From positions 3,472,001 through 3,536,000 of the forward strand of contig CM059203.1 in the NCBI GenBank assembly GCA_030323885.1: 64,000 bases of DNA, written 5' to 3'. The notes under the pieces were generated by a model, which was given only the letters and a program-made list of their open reading frames with translations, was not told the DNA's origin and ran no database searches. Below are positions 59,601 through 64,000 of this stretch, one piece after another (positions within the stretch are counted from its first letter, which is position 1; every line of letters starts with the position of its first letter). Origin of the DNA: Branchipolynoe longqiensis. Taxonomy: Eukaryota; Annelida; Polychaeta; Phyllodocida; Polynoidae. The position numbers and the translations under genes were made by a program.

Positions 59601-62600
59601 CTGATTGTAGTGGTCTGCACTGACCTCTCAGGCAAGGAGCCGCATAGACAGGTAGGCGTGGATAGGGTGGTGACATCAGGGAGCCTAGGTGGTGTAATGG
59701 TTAGTGTAGTAGTCTGCACTGACCTCACAGGCAAGTAACCGCATAGACAGGTAGGCGCGGATAGGGTGGTGACATCAGGGAGCCTAGGTGGTGTAATGGT
59801 TAGTGTAGTAGTCTGCACTGACCTCTCAGGCAAGGAGCCGCATAGACAGGTAGGCGCGGATAGGGTGGTGACATCAGGGAGCCTAGGTGGTGTAATTGTA
59901 TGTAGTAGTCTGCACTGACCTCTCAGGCAAGAGCGCATAGACAGGTAGGTGCATAGGTGTTTTCATCAGGCCTGGTGGTGTAATGGTTAGTGTAGGTAGT
60001 TGTCACTGACCTCTCAGGCAGGAGCCGCATAGACAGGTATGCGTGGGTAGGGTGTGAATCAGGGAGCCTAGGTGGTGTAATTGGATAGTGTAGTAGTCTG
60101 CACTGACCTCTCGGGCAAGGGCCGCATAGACAGGTAGGCGTGGGGTGGTGTGCACTCAGGAGCCTAGGTGGTGTAATGGTTAGTGTAGTAGTCTGCACTG
60201 ACCTCTCAGGCAAGGAGCCGCATAGACAGGTAGGCGTGGATAGTGTGATTTCTCAGGAGCCTAGGTGGTGTAATGGTTAGTGTAGTAGTCTGCACTGACC
60301 TCTCAGGCAAGGAGCCGCATAGACAGGTAGGCGTGGATAGGGTGATGAATCAGGGAGCCTAGGTGGTGTAATGGTTAGTGTAGTAGTCTGCACTGACCTC
60401 TCAGGCAAGGAGCCGCATAGACAGGTAGGCGTGGATAGGGTGGGACGATAGGTAGGTGGTGTAATTGTTAGTGTAGTAGTCTGCACTGACCTCTCAGGCA
60501 AGGAGCCACATAGACAGGTAGGCATGGATAGTGTGATTTCATCAGGAAGCCTAGGTGGTGTAATGGTTAGTGTAGTAGTCTTCACTGACCTCTCAGGAAA
60601 GGAGCCGCATAGACAGGTAGGCGTGGATAGGGTGATTGAATCAGGGAGCCTAGGTGGTGTAATTGTTAGTGTAGTAGTCTGCACTGACCTCTCAGGCAAG
60701 GAGCCACATAGACAGGTAGGCGTGGATAGGGTGATTGCATCAGGGAGCCTAGGTGGTGTAATGGTTAGCACACTGGCCCAGAATGCAAGAGGTGTGGGTT
60801 CGATTCCCGCTCTGGGCGCAATATTTCCCTTTTCATCACCCCCGCGACAATATCATACATTAAAAAAAAGATATATTGCTTCCATAGCACATTTCCACTT
60901 GGCCCCGTCCTGATATGACCTTAGATGTTGCTAGGACGTAAAACAACAACAAACAAACAAACAACAACATCCACTTGGCATGTCTGGGTTAGAAAGCCTA
61001 ATGGTTAGAACCCCTAGCCTCTGTATGGCACAAATAGGTGGTGTTCTCTGTGGCGGAGTGGTTAGAGTGTCTGACTTTTTTCTATGTCGGGCTCCTAATC
61101 TGAAGGTCGGTGGTTCGATTCCCCATACCCCCACCTCTGCCGATTTGGATTTCCACCGCTGTGTATAACTTACAGGGTCATCAAAGGCCAGTTGCTCTCA
61201 TACCATGTCCATGCGGTGAGGGAGCTTAAAAATCCCTTGGGTTGGTAAAAGTGTAGGCTTAGGCTTTCTATCGACAAACAACTGTCTATTCAGACTTATC
61301 CATGATAGGCAGTATAAATCTTCAAGAAAAAAAAGAAATATGGGTATCGACTTGTGACAATGCGTACTCATGGCGACTTTATAGTGTTGCCCCACTAGGA
61401 GATCAGGCAGCCAGCACCATGACCCGATTTCCCACTCAGTCACATTATCCTGACACTAAGCAAACCAGTCCTTTCCCTATCCTAGTAATGTCGAACGAAA
61501 GGGTAGGTAGCAACAAGTATCAATCTTATAAGTCATCGATTTGACTCAGCTGGGATTTGAACTCCCGTTCTTGTGCATGGGAAGCCTGCGCTATACAGTT
61601 TTACTTGGATAATACATTAAAAACATACAGTAAATGCAAAGTAAATGTGCTAGATAACTACAGACGAACTATAAAATTCACAGTGGCTATAATTACAAAA
61701 GATACTTTACTGGGTGGGTAGCTTTTTTAAAAACTCTGACATATTGTTTGTTTGGTGTTGTTTTACGTCCTAGCAACATCTAAGGTCATATCAGGACCGG
61801 TACCGACTTGTGACAGTGCACACTCATGGCGACTTTATAGTGCTGCCCCACTGGGAAACCAGGCCGCCAGCACCATGACCTGGTATCCCACTCAGTCACA
61901 TTATCCTGACACTGAGCTAACCAGTCCTTGCCCTGTCCTAATAATGACGAGCGCCTGGCTAGGAAGCGACAAGTATAAATTTTTAAGTCATTGGTTTGAC
62001 TCGACCAGGGTTCGAACCCACGACCCCACGATCTACCAGCACGGGAGACTGACGCTCTAACTCACTCGGCCATCCCGTCTGGTCAACCCTGACATATAAA
62101 CAACATGTAAACCTTCATATGAATATGAATTCTGCAATTATTTGGAATGTTTTCTGCTATTATTTGGAAGGTTTTCACTTTTGGTCTCCATGTCATGCTT
62201 TAATGCCCAGTTTCGGAGAATGACCTATCTCCCAATGTACATGGAAAATTACCCGAGAACCCACTGGGTATTCATCCTTATATTAGCTCCATGTCTTTAT
62301 GAACATTCGCGATAAACAAAATAGCGGTGTTTAGAAATAGTATGCAGCCGAATGGCTAATAAATCATGATTCTACTCAATTTCAATTCAAATAGCCGACA
62401 ACTAGTAGAGCCAGTGATTGACAGGTCAGTTACCATAGCAACTGTTAACTCTGTGTTTATAAACAGCCACCCATTCGAGACGGGCAAGCACAGTCATTTC
62501 AAGTTGGTGAATATATTGTTCCGCGGTTCTCTGAATCAAGGATGTGTTCATTACCTGGTAGATGGGATATATTGCTGCACTTCGCATGTGCCGTTTCCAA

Positions 62601-63849
62601 TGGTCACAGAGGTGTGGTTGATCACGTGACCCAAGTTGATTCCATGAATTGTGAGTCGCGTACCACCACTGACCGGACCCGACAACGGATACACCTGCAC
62701 CACAAATTCAGCGAAGCAATAAGCAACTGATTAGACATTAGACGAGAAAATAACAAATTAAAGCTTGTTTTATTTAACGATGCCTCTAGAGCACATTGAT
62801 TTATATCATCGGCTATTGGACATCAAACATATGGTCATTCTGACATATTTCTTTGGAAGAAACACGCTGCCGCCACATAGGCTACCCTTTCCGATAAGCA
62901 GCAAGGGGTCTTTTATATGCACTTTCCAACAGACAGGACGGCACATACCACAGCCTGTGATGAACCAGTTGTGTAGGCAAGAAAATAAGATGCGGTGCAA
63001 GACATTAAGCAGATTGTTGTTTGTTTGTTTGTTGTTGTTTTACATCCTAACAACATCTAGGACGTAAAACAACAACAAACATTAAGCAGAAGTGTTCTGT
63101 GTAAAATTATGTGCATAATTAGTAGCATACTAGTCTGCACTCAACTCTCAGGCAAGGAGCCACATAAAAAGGTGCGTGTGGCTAGGGTGATAACATCAGG
63201 GAGCCTAGGTGGTGTAATGGTTAGCACATTAGCTTGGAATGGTTGGTTGGTTGTTGGAGTTTTATGTCTTGGCAACATCTAAGGTCATATCAGGACGGGC
63301 ACCGACTTCTGACAGTGTGCACGCATGGCTACTTTATAGTGCTGCCCCACTGGGAGACCAGGCCGCTAGCACCATGACCTGATATCACACTCAGTCATAT
63401 TATCCTTGACACTGAGCCAACCAGTCCTTGCCCTATCCTATTAATGCCAAGCGCCTAGCTAGGAAGCGACAAGTATAAATTTTTAAGTCATTGCTTTGAC
63501 TCTACCAGGGTTCCAACCCGTGGGTTCGAATCCCACGAGCTACCAAAACGGGAGACGGACGCTCAAGTTATTCGGGCATCCCGTCTGGGTAGATAATCTT
63601 GTTCAGTAGAAGAAATTCCAATACAGATATCGCTTACATTAAGTTACATAGAGTGATAAAAGATGTGCGAAAGATATCCTACCCTTGTGATAACGGGGTT
63701 CGGGCAGATGAAGCTTCGGTTGTGCCAGGTCGTCTCGCACAACTCACGCCGGCTACATTGACCTTCGCACTGACCGCACTTGAAGTGCGCTGCCAAGGTC
63801 AAACACTGACCGCAGCTTGTCGCAAGATGCTTGCAGTTGTACAGCTTTA
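32662..63849 (-). CDS. MET-like: MET/RON-family receptor tyrosine kinase (3' 17 exons; 5' end outside window)
   Basis: Exons (minus, high to low): 63849-63683, 62694-62555, 58478-58373, 55871-55684, 54217-54044, 51066-50973, 49941-49693, 47953-47795, 47287-47126, 45361-45133, 42465-42346, 40804-40718, 39778-39591, 37539-37430, 35950-35788, 35231-35095, 32866-32662. Every intron is GT-AG and every split codon joins in phase, giving about 892 codons. Domains: PSI, four IPT/TIG, one transmembrane helix, juxtamembrane, complete kinase, short tail. This is the HGF-receptor (MET/MST1R) architecture; the Sema domain must lie to the right. The kinase keeps the P-loop, VAVK lysine, [11 protein letters not shown] and tandem activation-loop Tyr, so it should be active. 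MET and RON cannot be distinguished by eye; an invertebrate pro-orthologue of both is likely. Introns are packed with SINEs, MITEs and tandem arrays. Confidence 0.93.
32995..33330 (-). mobile_element. SINE family A (subfamily b)
   Basis: Tail TTGGTTGGTTGGTTGTTGG at left, tRNA-like head (on minus GGTGACCGAATCGGTAGAG) at right. It lies in the last intron of the MET-like gene. A short plus-strand family A tail fragment follows at about 33373-33406. Confidence 0.8.
33407..34143. other. intron sequence without recognised element
   Basis: Part of the last intron of the MET-like gene. I see no exon-like frame, TIR or SINE. Confidence 0.4.
34144..34826. mobile_element. MITE family T interrupted by a SINE
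   Basis: Left end TTAAAGTTGTATATAGTCCGA and right end near AGGACAAGGCAGCTTTAG, with family T interior (ATGGCTAAGTATTTATATAT, CACCATAGGCTTCAGCAG). The SINE at 34433-34765 splits it and duplicates TCAAATCTAGAT on both sides. Confidence 0.75.
34426..34768 (-). mobile_element. SINE family A (subfamily a) nested in MITE
   Basis: Complete copy: tail TTTGTTTGTTGTTTTACGTC at left, tRNA-like head (minus: GACGGGATGGCCGAATGAGG) at right, flanked by the 12-bp target duplication TCAAATCTAGAT. Confidence 0.85.
35095..35231 (-). CDS. MET-like: MET-like exon: kinase C-lobe
   Basis: [20 protein letters not shown] is the family's alpha-F/G region. Acceptor CTGCGTTTCAG, donor GTGAGTA. The upstream intron (35232-35787) is almost entirely a 21-bp minisatellite. 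Confidence 0.94.
35275..35775. repeat. 21-bp minisatellite filling a kinase intron
   Basis: About 23 copies of TGAGTTTATAGCACCACCTAG. It occupies nearly the whole intron between the exons ending 35788 and starting 35231, leaving under 50 bases for each splice site. Confidence 0.88.
35788..35950 (-). CDS. MET-like: MET-like exon: DFG and activation loop
   Basis: [20 protein letters not shown] holds the Mg-binding DFG and the tandem activation-loop tyrosines that correspond to the MET autophosphorylation pair. [10 protein letters not shown] follows. Acceptor TATATACTCAG, donor GTAAGTT, ending in phase 0 at Val before WSFG. Confidence 0.95.
35951..37314. other. intron sequence without recognised gene
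   Basis: GC-richer patches at 36000-36300 and 36810-37030 may be decayed elements, but I cannot define ends. No coding signal is seen. Confidence 0.4.
37315..37412. repeat. 19-bp minisatellite
   Basis: Five copies of TGACCTACTTTTCTGCCTG close to the donor of the catalytic-loop exon. Confidence 0.75.
37430..37539 (-). CDS. MET-like: MET-like exon: kinase catalytic loop
   Basis: [11 protein letters not shown] is the tyrosine-kinase catalytic loop (HRDLAARN type). The last codon is split AT/G. Acceptor CTGTTTTAG, donor GTAAGTG. Confidence 0.95.
37755..38888. repeat. 36-bp minisatellite
   Basis: About 30 copies of CTCCCATCTGCTATTTCGCT + TGCACTCCCACTCG. The period is a multiple of three, so long spurious open frames exist in all + frames. 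It lies in the intron upstream of the catalytic-loop exon. Confidence 0.9.
38973..39302 (-). mobile_element. SINE family A (subfamily a)
   Basis: Tail GTTTGTTGTTATTTTTTAAT at left, TCCTAGCAACATCTAAGG body, and a tRNA-like head on minus (GACGGGATGGCCGAATGAG) at right. Confidence 0.8.
39425..39570. repeat. AGGAGTA-type purine-rich repeat
   Basis: Degenerate (AGGAGTAAG)n directly downstream of the hinge exon's donor; on the minus strand it is a long pyrimidine tract. Confidence 0.6.
39591..39778 (-). CDS. MET-like: MET-like exon: kinase alpha-C helix and hinge
   Basis: [20 protein letters not shown] carries the alpha-C Glu, and [16 protein letters not shown] is the hinge, almost as in MET. Acceptor TTGCTTCCCTAG, donor GTAAGTT. 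Confidence 0.93.
39845..40192. mobile_element. partial MITE family T
   Basis: Matches the 44166-44890 copy in opposite orientation (ACTTTCGACAAGCTTTCCAA.., CGCGTATTGACATCTCGCGA) and ends CATCGGATCATGCAACTTTAA. The other end is missing. Confidence 0.6.
40355..40625 (+). repeat. two copies of the LINE-type 3' tail
   Basis: GGCTGGAAGACCAGTGCTTC .. GAATAAACATATTTACC (40360-40435) and CGGACGACCAGAGCCTCAGC .. GAATAAAC (40556-40612) match the 3' end of the LINE at 13423-13480. They are either truncated LINE copies or SINEs sharing the LINE tail. Confidence 0.55.
40718..40804 (-). CDS. MET-like: MET-like exon: kinase P-loop and catalytic Lys
   Basis: [10 protein letters not shown] completes the P-loop and DVAVKRLQ carries the ATP-binding Lys. 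Acceptor CTCGTTGCAG, donor GTAACG. Confidence 0.92.
41640..42345. repeat. CCCACTCA-type minisatellite abutting an exon
   Basis: Degenerate 4- and 8-mers CCCACTCA/CTCACCCA with CATTCACA variants. On the gene's strand each unit reads GTGAGTG, which is identical to the real 5' splice site of the exon ending at 42346. Confidence 0.85.
42346..42465 (-). CDS. MET-like: MET-like exon: juxtamembrane 2 and start of kinase
   Basis: Ends [12 protein letters not shown], the first half of the glycine loop; the split Gly completes GKGHFGCVY in the next exon. Acceptor TTGCTTGCAG, donor GTGAGTG. The donor is directly continuous with a long CACTCA-type minisatellite. Confidence 0.9.
42724..43215. mobile_element. 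MITE family H (TIR CAGGGATGAAAG) with internal array
   Basis: Ends CAGGGATGAAAG and CTTTCATCCCTG, as in 58959-59603. It contains a ~40-bp array (42838-43075; GTAGTATACGCTGATAGTGC) and a 60-bp family A SINE tail at 43078-43140. Confidence 0.65.
43592..43890 (-). mobile_element. SINE family A (subfamily b), 3' truncated
   Basis: Body from ATCTAAGGTCATATCAGGAT to a tRNA-like head that reads on minus GGGCGCGGTGGCCGAATCGG then TAGAACG. The tail is missing. The preceding 43480-43590 is TTTAAGAC-rich sequence ending CCGCGGGAACCCTGC (sense orientation), perhaps one end of another element. Confidence 0.75.
43990..45035. mobile_element. family G element split by a family T MITE
   Basis: 43995-44165 and 44890-45030 together resemble the right half of the 21818-23147 copy (AACAAGATTTGATTGATTAC and the decayed end CCAGTTTCAGAAAACAACC). 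The family T MITE 44166-44890 sits between them. Confidence 0.55.
44166..44890. mobile_element. MITE family T, long copy with TTAA target
   Basis: Perfect TIRs AGTTGCATGGTCCGATG / CATCGGACCATGCAACT, with TTAA on both outer sides, as in piggyBac- or Kolobok-type transposition. Non-coding, 725 bp. Confidence 0.85.
45133..45361 (-). CDS. MET-like: MET-like exon: juxtamembrane 1
   Basis: Begins [20 protein letters not shown] and continues Thr/Glu/Ser-rich. No tyrosine is encoded here or in the next exon before the P-loop. In vertebrate MET the juxtamembrane holds the CBL-binding DYR tyrosine, so that site is absent. Acceptor CCTTGACCTAG, donor GTAAGC. Confidence 0.88.
45590..45912 (-). mobile_element. 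SINE family A (subfamily a)
   Basis: Tail GTTTGTTGTTGCTTTACATC at left. The body and a duplicated B-box region (GGGTTCGAACAC and GGGTTCAGATCCC, + strand) precede the degraded head GGGATGGCCGGATGAG on minus. Confidence 0.75.
46098..46425 (-). mobile_element. SINE family D (tRNA Ser/Leu-like)
   Basis: On minus: TGTGGCAGAGTATTTAGAGT (A box region), long variable segment with T run, B box GGTGATTCGATTCCCCG, body TGTGTATAACTTACAGCGTC and end AAATCTTGAAGGGAG. Other copies lie at 51441, 53535 and 61036. Confidence 0.75.
46426..47125. other. intron sequence without recognised element
   Basis: I see no exon with matching splice phases and no TIR in this part of the intron between the TM exon and the first juxtamembrane exon. 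Confidence 0.4.
47126..47287 (-). CDS. MET-like: MET-like exon: stalk and transmembrane helix
   Basis: A 54-codon exon whose second half is a strongly hydrophobic helix ([19 protein letters not shown] then TVCLC) ending in RRH. The exon's final Glu joins KRKK in the next exon, giving a stop-transfer signal. Acceptor GCATCTGTACAG, donor GTGAGTC. It places the receptor in the plasma membrane. Confidence 0.9.
47345..47690 (-). mobile_element. SINE family B, full length
   Basis: On minus: head GGGGAGCAGTACTTAGCTCA with A box TAGCTCAGGCGGTAGAG and B box GATCGATCC, followed by the conserved body, ending AACGACG/AAATAATAA. It lies in the intron between IPT4 and the TM exon. The plus-strand frame overlapping it is an artefact. 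Confidence 0.85.
47795..47953 (-). CDS. MET-like: MET-like exon: IPT4
   Basis: [20 protein letters not shown] then SPCNMTKV and IICTP complete the fourth IPT. Acceptor TTTTCATTAAG, donor GTACGA (weaker than the other donors), 53 whole codons. A SINE begins about 25 bases upstream of the acceptor. The donor choice is the least certain of the set. Confidence 0.8.
47975..48597 (-). mobile_element. SINE family A split by a LINE fragment
   Basis: SINE parts 47975-48042 and 48343-48597 are separated by an RTE-like fragment. The 10-bp direct repeat TAGCGACTTC flanks the insertion (48033-48042 and 48343-48352). The SINE itself starts just upstream of the IPT4 exon. Confidence 0.8.
48043..48342 (+). 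mobile_element. RTE-like LINE 3' fragment nested in SINE
   Basis: The plus frame encodes [30 protein letters not shown] and a following Ile-rich helix, the typical C-terminal region after the RT in RTE/L2-type LINEs, ending at a stop near 48326. It is a very short 5'-truncated insertion with a 10-bp target duplication. Confidence 0.75.
48759..49131. mobile_element. MITE family E, copy 2 (7-bp TSD)
   Basis: 373 bp, with the same TIR as 25816-26187 and more than 90% similar by eye. Flanked by ACCCTGC at 48752-48758 and 49132-49138. Confidence 0.88.
49262..49615. mobile_element. MITE family T, complete short copy
   Basis: TTAA at both ends with inverted AGTTGCATACTCCGATGA and CATCGGATTATGCAGCT. 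Interior ATGGCTAACTTTTGAGATAT and CACCATAGGCTTCTCTAG. The right end lies about 75 bases from the donor of the IPT3/4 exon. Confidence 0.82.
49693..49941 (-). CDS. MET-like: MET-like exon: IPT3 end and IPT4 start
   Basis: [17 protein letters not shown] is the paired-Cys strand set of an IPT domain. [10 protein letters not shown] and PLNLT lead into IPT4, as in MET where IPT3 and IPT4 follow without linker. Acceptor TATTGAACAG, donor GTAAGTG, 83 whole codons. Confidence 0.9.
50058..50741. mobile_element. MITE family T, diverged copy
   Basis: Starts TTAAAGTCGCACAGTTTTGA and ends CATCAGACTATGCAATTTTG; the interior matches the family, with an unrelated insertion of about 300 bp in its left part. 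Confidence 0.6.
50973..51066 (-). CDS. MET-like: MET-like exon: IPT3, first half
   Basis: [20 protein letters not shown] is the IPT3 opening, strongly like the RON/MET third IPT. Acceptor TTTGTTGGTAG, donor GTAAGTA, ending in phase 0. Confidence 0.9.
51165..53228. repeat. ~40-bp C-rich minisatellite, split by a SINE
   Basis: About 37 copies of CACTCCATCCACCCCACTCT + CCACTCCCCTTTCCATTTCT run from 51746 to 53228, with seed-like units before the SINE at 51441-51745. On the gene's strand it is a G-rich array. The long His/Pro/Ser frames are artefacts. Confidence 0.9.
51441..51748 (-). mobile_element. SINE family D inserted in the minisatellite
   Basis: Full body and tRNA-like head (minus: TGTGGCAGAGTGGTTAGAG, B box GGTGGTTCGATTCCCC). 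Array units lie on both sides. Confidence 0.85.
53535..53675 (-). mobile_element. SINE family D, 3' half
   Basis: Contains the family body GAAAGCCCGAGCCTACACTT .. TGTAAGTTATACACAGCGG but no tRNA-like head. It is followed directly by the left part of a family T MITE (about 53678-53880). Confidence 0.7.
53678..53880. mobile_element. MITE family T, left part only
   Basis: GTAAAGTTGCATAATTCGATG start and ATGGCTAACTTTGGAGCTAT interior; the right half is absent. Confidence 0.55.
54044..54217 (-). CDS. MET-like: MET-like exon: IPT2, second half
   Basis: Starts RSAREVEF and ends FTLL with split Ser, joining GGTEVTVHG of IPT3. Acceptor CCCCTTTCAG, donor GTGGGT. The adjoining intron turns into a SINE-derived tandem array within about 25-40 bases of the acceptor. 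Confidence 0.88.
54240..55170. repeat. ~97-bp tandem array seeded by SINE A tail
   Basis: Nine units start at GTTTTACACCCTAGCAACAT + CTAAGGGG (about 54261, 54360, 54460, 54539, 54639, 54736, 54832, 54937, 55041). The first 30 bases of each are the 3'-end motif of SINE family A; the rest is unit-specific. It lies between the two IPT2 exons. Confidence 0.8.
55213..55475 (-). mobile_element. SINE family B, internally deleted
   Basis: Conserved body on + from GTTTTATTTAACGCCTCTAG to GATGAACCAGTTAG, then directly the head end CCGCCTGAGCTACATCCTGC. The middle of the tRNA-related region is missing. A family T right end follows (about 55490-55585). Confidence 0.75.
55684..55871 (-). CDS. MET-like: MET-like exon: IPT2, first half
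   Basis: [20 protein letters not shown] then TVSGHHL marks the start of IPT2. Acceptor CCCCTGATAG; donor GTAGTG is weak at positions +4 to +6. The split AG/C codon joins the next exon. Confidence 0.88.
55936..56238 (-). mobile_element. SINE family B
   Basis: On + : GTTTTATTTACTGACACCTC .. GCAAATGTGTCCACTGAGCA .. GACCCACACCTTCAC; the A-box end is truncated. It lies just upstream of the IPT2 exon. Confidence 0.75.
56239..57393. other. intron sequence, two related unrecognised blocks
   Basis: 56240-56480 and 56970-57300 look distantly similar to each other (GGCTATGGTGAAATCA-type start, AGAGAGTC, CAAGCATTC). A partial SINE A lies at 56848-56965. I cannot name the element. Confidence 0.35.
57394..57649. 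mobile_element. MITE, TIR GAGCCTGTCTCAAAAGGTG
   Basis: Inverted ends GAGCCTGTCTCAAAAGGTG and CACCTTTTGAGACAGTCTC, 256 bp, inserted in a (TA)n tract so the exact target duplication cannot be read. Probably mariner-like. Confidence 0.8.
57981..58165 (+). mobile_element. SINE family C
   Basis: Leader CTGCACTGACCTCTCAGGCA, tRNA-like A box TGGTGTAATGGTTAGCAC, B-box region GGGTTTGAGTCGC and tail CATCACCCCCACGACATAA. A TA/GAGA simple repeat follows (58175-58345). Confidence 0.8.
58373..58478 (-). CDS. MET-like: MET-like exon: IPT1, second half
   Basis: [10 protein letters not shown] continues the IPT1 beta sandwich and ends DYFHYV, which joins DPVLVAIDP in the next exon exactly as at IPT boundaries in the family. 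Acceptor CCGCCCACAG, donor GTGAGTC. A GAGA simple repeat begins about 30 bases into the following intron. Confidence 0.88.
58494..58855 (-). mobile_element. SINE family B, nearly full length
   Basis: On + : GTTTTATTTAACGACGCCTC through to CGCTACCGCCTGAGTAACGT. It carries a 19-base internal duplication (AACCCGTTGCCAGCAGGAAA region). It ends about 15 bases upstream of the acceptor of the IPT1 second-half exon. Confidence 0.85.
58959..59603. mobile_element. MITE family H (TIR CAGGGATGAAAG)
   Basis: Ends CAGGGATGAAAG and CTTTCATCCCTG, 645 bp, with a GCATTCGCATTCGCA repeat near 59425-59475. Non-coding. Confidence 0.7.
59605..60850 (+). repeat. ~97-bp tandem array of SINE C leader plus A box, ending in a SINE C
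   Basis: Twelve units start at TCTGCACTGACCTCTCAGGC near 59609, 59711, 59810, 59908, 60002, 60097, 60190, 60287, 60385, 60479, 60577 and 60677. Each holds the SINE C leader and A box (TGGTGTAATGGTTAG) but lacks the B box; only the last copy (60660-60850) continues into a complete tRNA-like region and SINE tail. Confidence 0.85.
60905..60957 (+). mobile_element. SINE family A tail fragment
   Basis: CCTGATATGACCTTAGATGT then TGCTAGGACGTAAAACAAC and an (AAAC)n tail; no head. Confidence 0.65.
61036..61332 (+). mobile_element. SINE family D
   Basis: Plus-strand copy: TGTGGCGGAGTGGTTAGAGT, T run, B box GGTGGTTCGATTCCCC, body TGTATAACTTACAGGGTCAT, end AGTATAAATCTTCAAGAAAA. Confidence 0.85.
61335..61598 (-). 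mobile_element. SINE family A, tail missing
   Basis: Starts GGTATCGACTTGTGACAATG directly after the SINE D A-run and ends in a degraded head near 61598. Confidence 0.75.
61743..62090 (-). mobile_element. SINE family A (subfamily a), full length
   Basis: Tail GTTTGTTTGGTGTTGTTTTA at left. Head on minus GACGGGATGGCCGAGTGAG then TTAGAGCGTC, with B box GGTTCGAACCC. One of the best preserved copies. Confidence 0.87.
62555..62694 (-). CDS. MET-like: MET-like exon: IPT1, first half
   Basis: [20 protein letters not shown] is the classic IPT start (GP-SGGT-LTI-G), followed by a C-E-V strand. Acceptor GTGGTGCAG, donor GTAATG. The last codon is split AG/T with the next exon, restoring Ser. Confidence 0.92.
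62763..62988 (-). mobile_element. SINE family B, 5' truncated
   Basis: On + : CTTGTTTTATTTAACGATGC .. CACAGCCTGTGATGAACCAG; lacks the tRNA-like head. It starts about 70 bases upstream of the acceptor of the IPT1 first-half exon. Confidence 0.78.
63012..63077. repeat. inverted pair of SINE A tails
   Basis: GTTTGTTGTTGTTTTACATC and GACGTAAAACAACAACAAAC meet head-to-head around CAACATCTA, forming a near-perfect hairpin. Confidence 0.7.
63127..63238 (+). mobile_element. SINE family C, cut by a SINE A
   Basis: Leader and A box (TGGTGTAATGGTTAGCACAT) stop abruptly at TTGGAATGG, where SINE A begins. Confidence 0.75.
63239..63596 (-). mobile_element. SINE family A, full length
   Basis: Tail GGTTGGTTGGTTGTTGGAGT at left; head on minus GACGGGATGCCCGAATAAC at right, with a partly duplicated B-box region (GGTTCCAACCC and GGGTTCGAATCCC). 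It ends about 90 bases 3' of the PSI exon donor. Confidence 0.83.
63683..63849 (-). CDS. MET-like: MET-like exon: PSI domain
   Basis: Encodes the cysteine-rich PSI (plexin-semaphorin-integrin) knot: [36 protein letters not shown]. Cys spacing follows MET. Acceptor GTTGCAG and donor GTAGGAT. It enters with 2 bases of a split codon and ends in phase 0. Confidence 0.9.
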
Positions 63850-64000
63850 CTGCAACGACAGAAAACAAACACGGAAGGAATTGAGGATCAATCAGGCAGT
63901 ATTTGCTAGAAACAGATTTGAGTTTTTGCTGTTGTCTTTTTTGGGTACATTACTGGATGAAAGTTGAATACAGTAAAACCTCTCTAATTCGACCTACTTT

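Overview
This window is animal nuclear DNA, not bacterial. Most of it is AT-rich and non-coding. It carries an intron-split receptor gene with consensus GT/AG splice sites, several tRNA-derived SINE families, MITEs with terminal inverted repeats (TIRs), LINE and tyrosine-recombinase retrotransposon pieces, and many mini- and microsatellites. The receptor type, the SINEs with (ACAA)-like tails and the DIRS-like element suggest a lophotrochozoan, most likely a mollusc. That assignment is inference.

Layout. 1-1340 holds nothing recognisable, and 1341-1800 is a tandem array with CRE palindromes. 1826-6640 is a compact cluster of intronless, partly broken open frames: one (+) protein with a PC4-like DNA-binding region behind its own TATA/Inr, one small single-pass membrane protein, and Pro-rich and Asp-rich proteins. 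It looks like a relic of a large DNA virus or virus-like mobile element. About 7016-11905 is a GC-rich DIRS-like retrotransposon (gag, RT/RNase H, tyrosine recombinase) whose three frames are linked by two -1 shifts. 11906-16845 is a minisatellite and foldback zone interrupted by a 5'-truncated LINE. 16848-32600 is repeat-dominated and has no gene I can support: MITEs, SINEs, a 53-bp array and a 151-bp satellite.

The main host gene fills 32662-63849 on the minus strand. It is a MET/RON-family receptor tyrosine kinase with 17 exons in the window, about 892 codons. The exons encode the PSI domain, four IPT domains, the transmembrane segment, a juxtamembrane region without tyrosine, a complete kinase domain and a short tail with one YVNI docking motif. 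The N-terminal Sema domain must lie beyond the right edge. All exon phases join correctly across every intron, so the gene appears intact. Its introns hold about nine tandem arrays and dozens of SINE/MITE insertions, several nested in one another, which allows relative dating.
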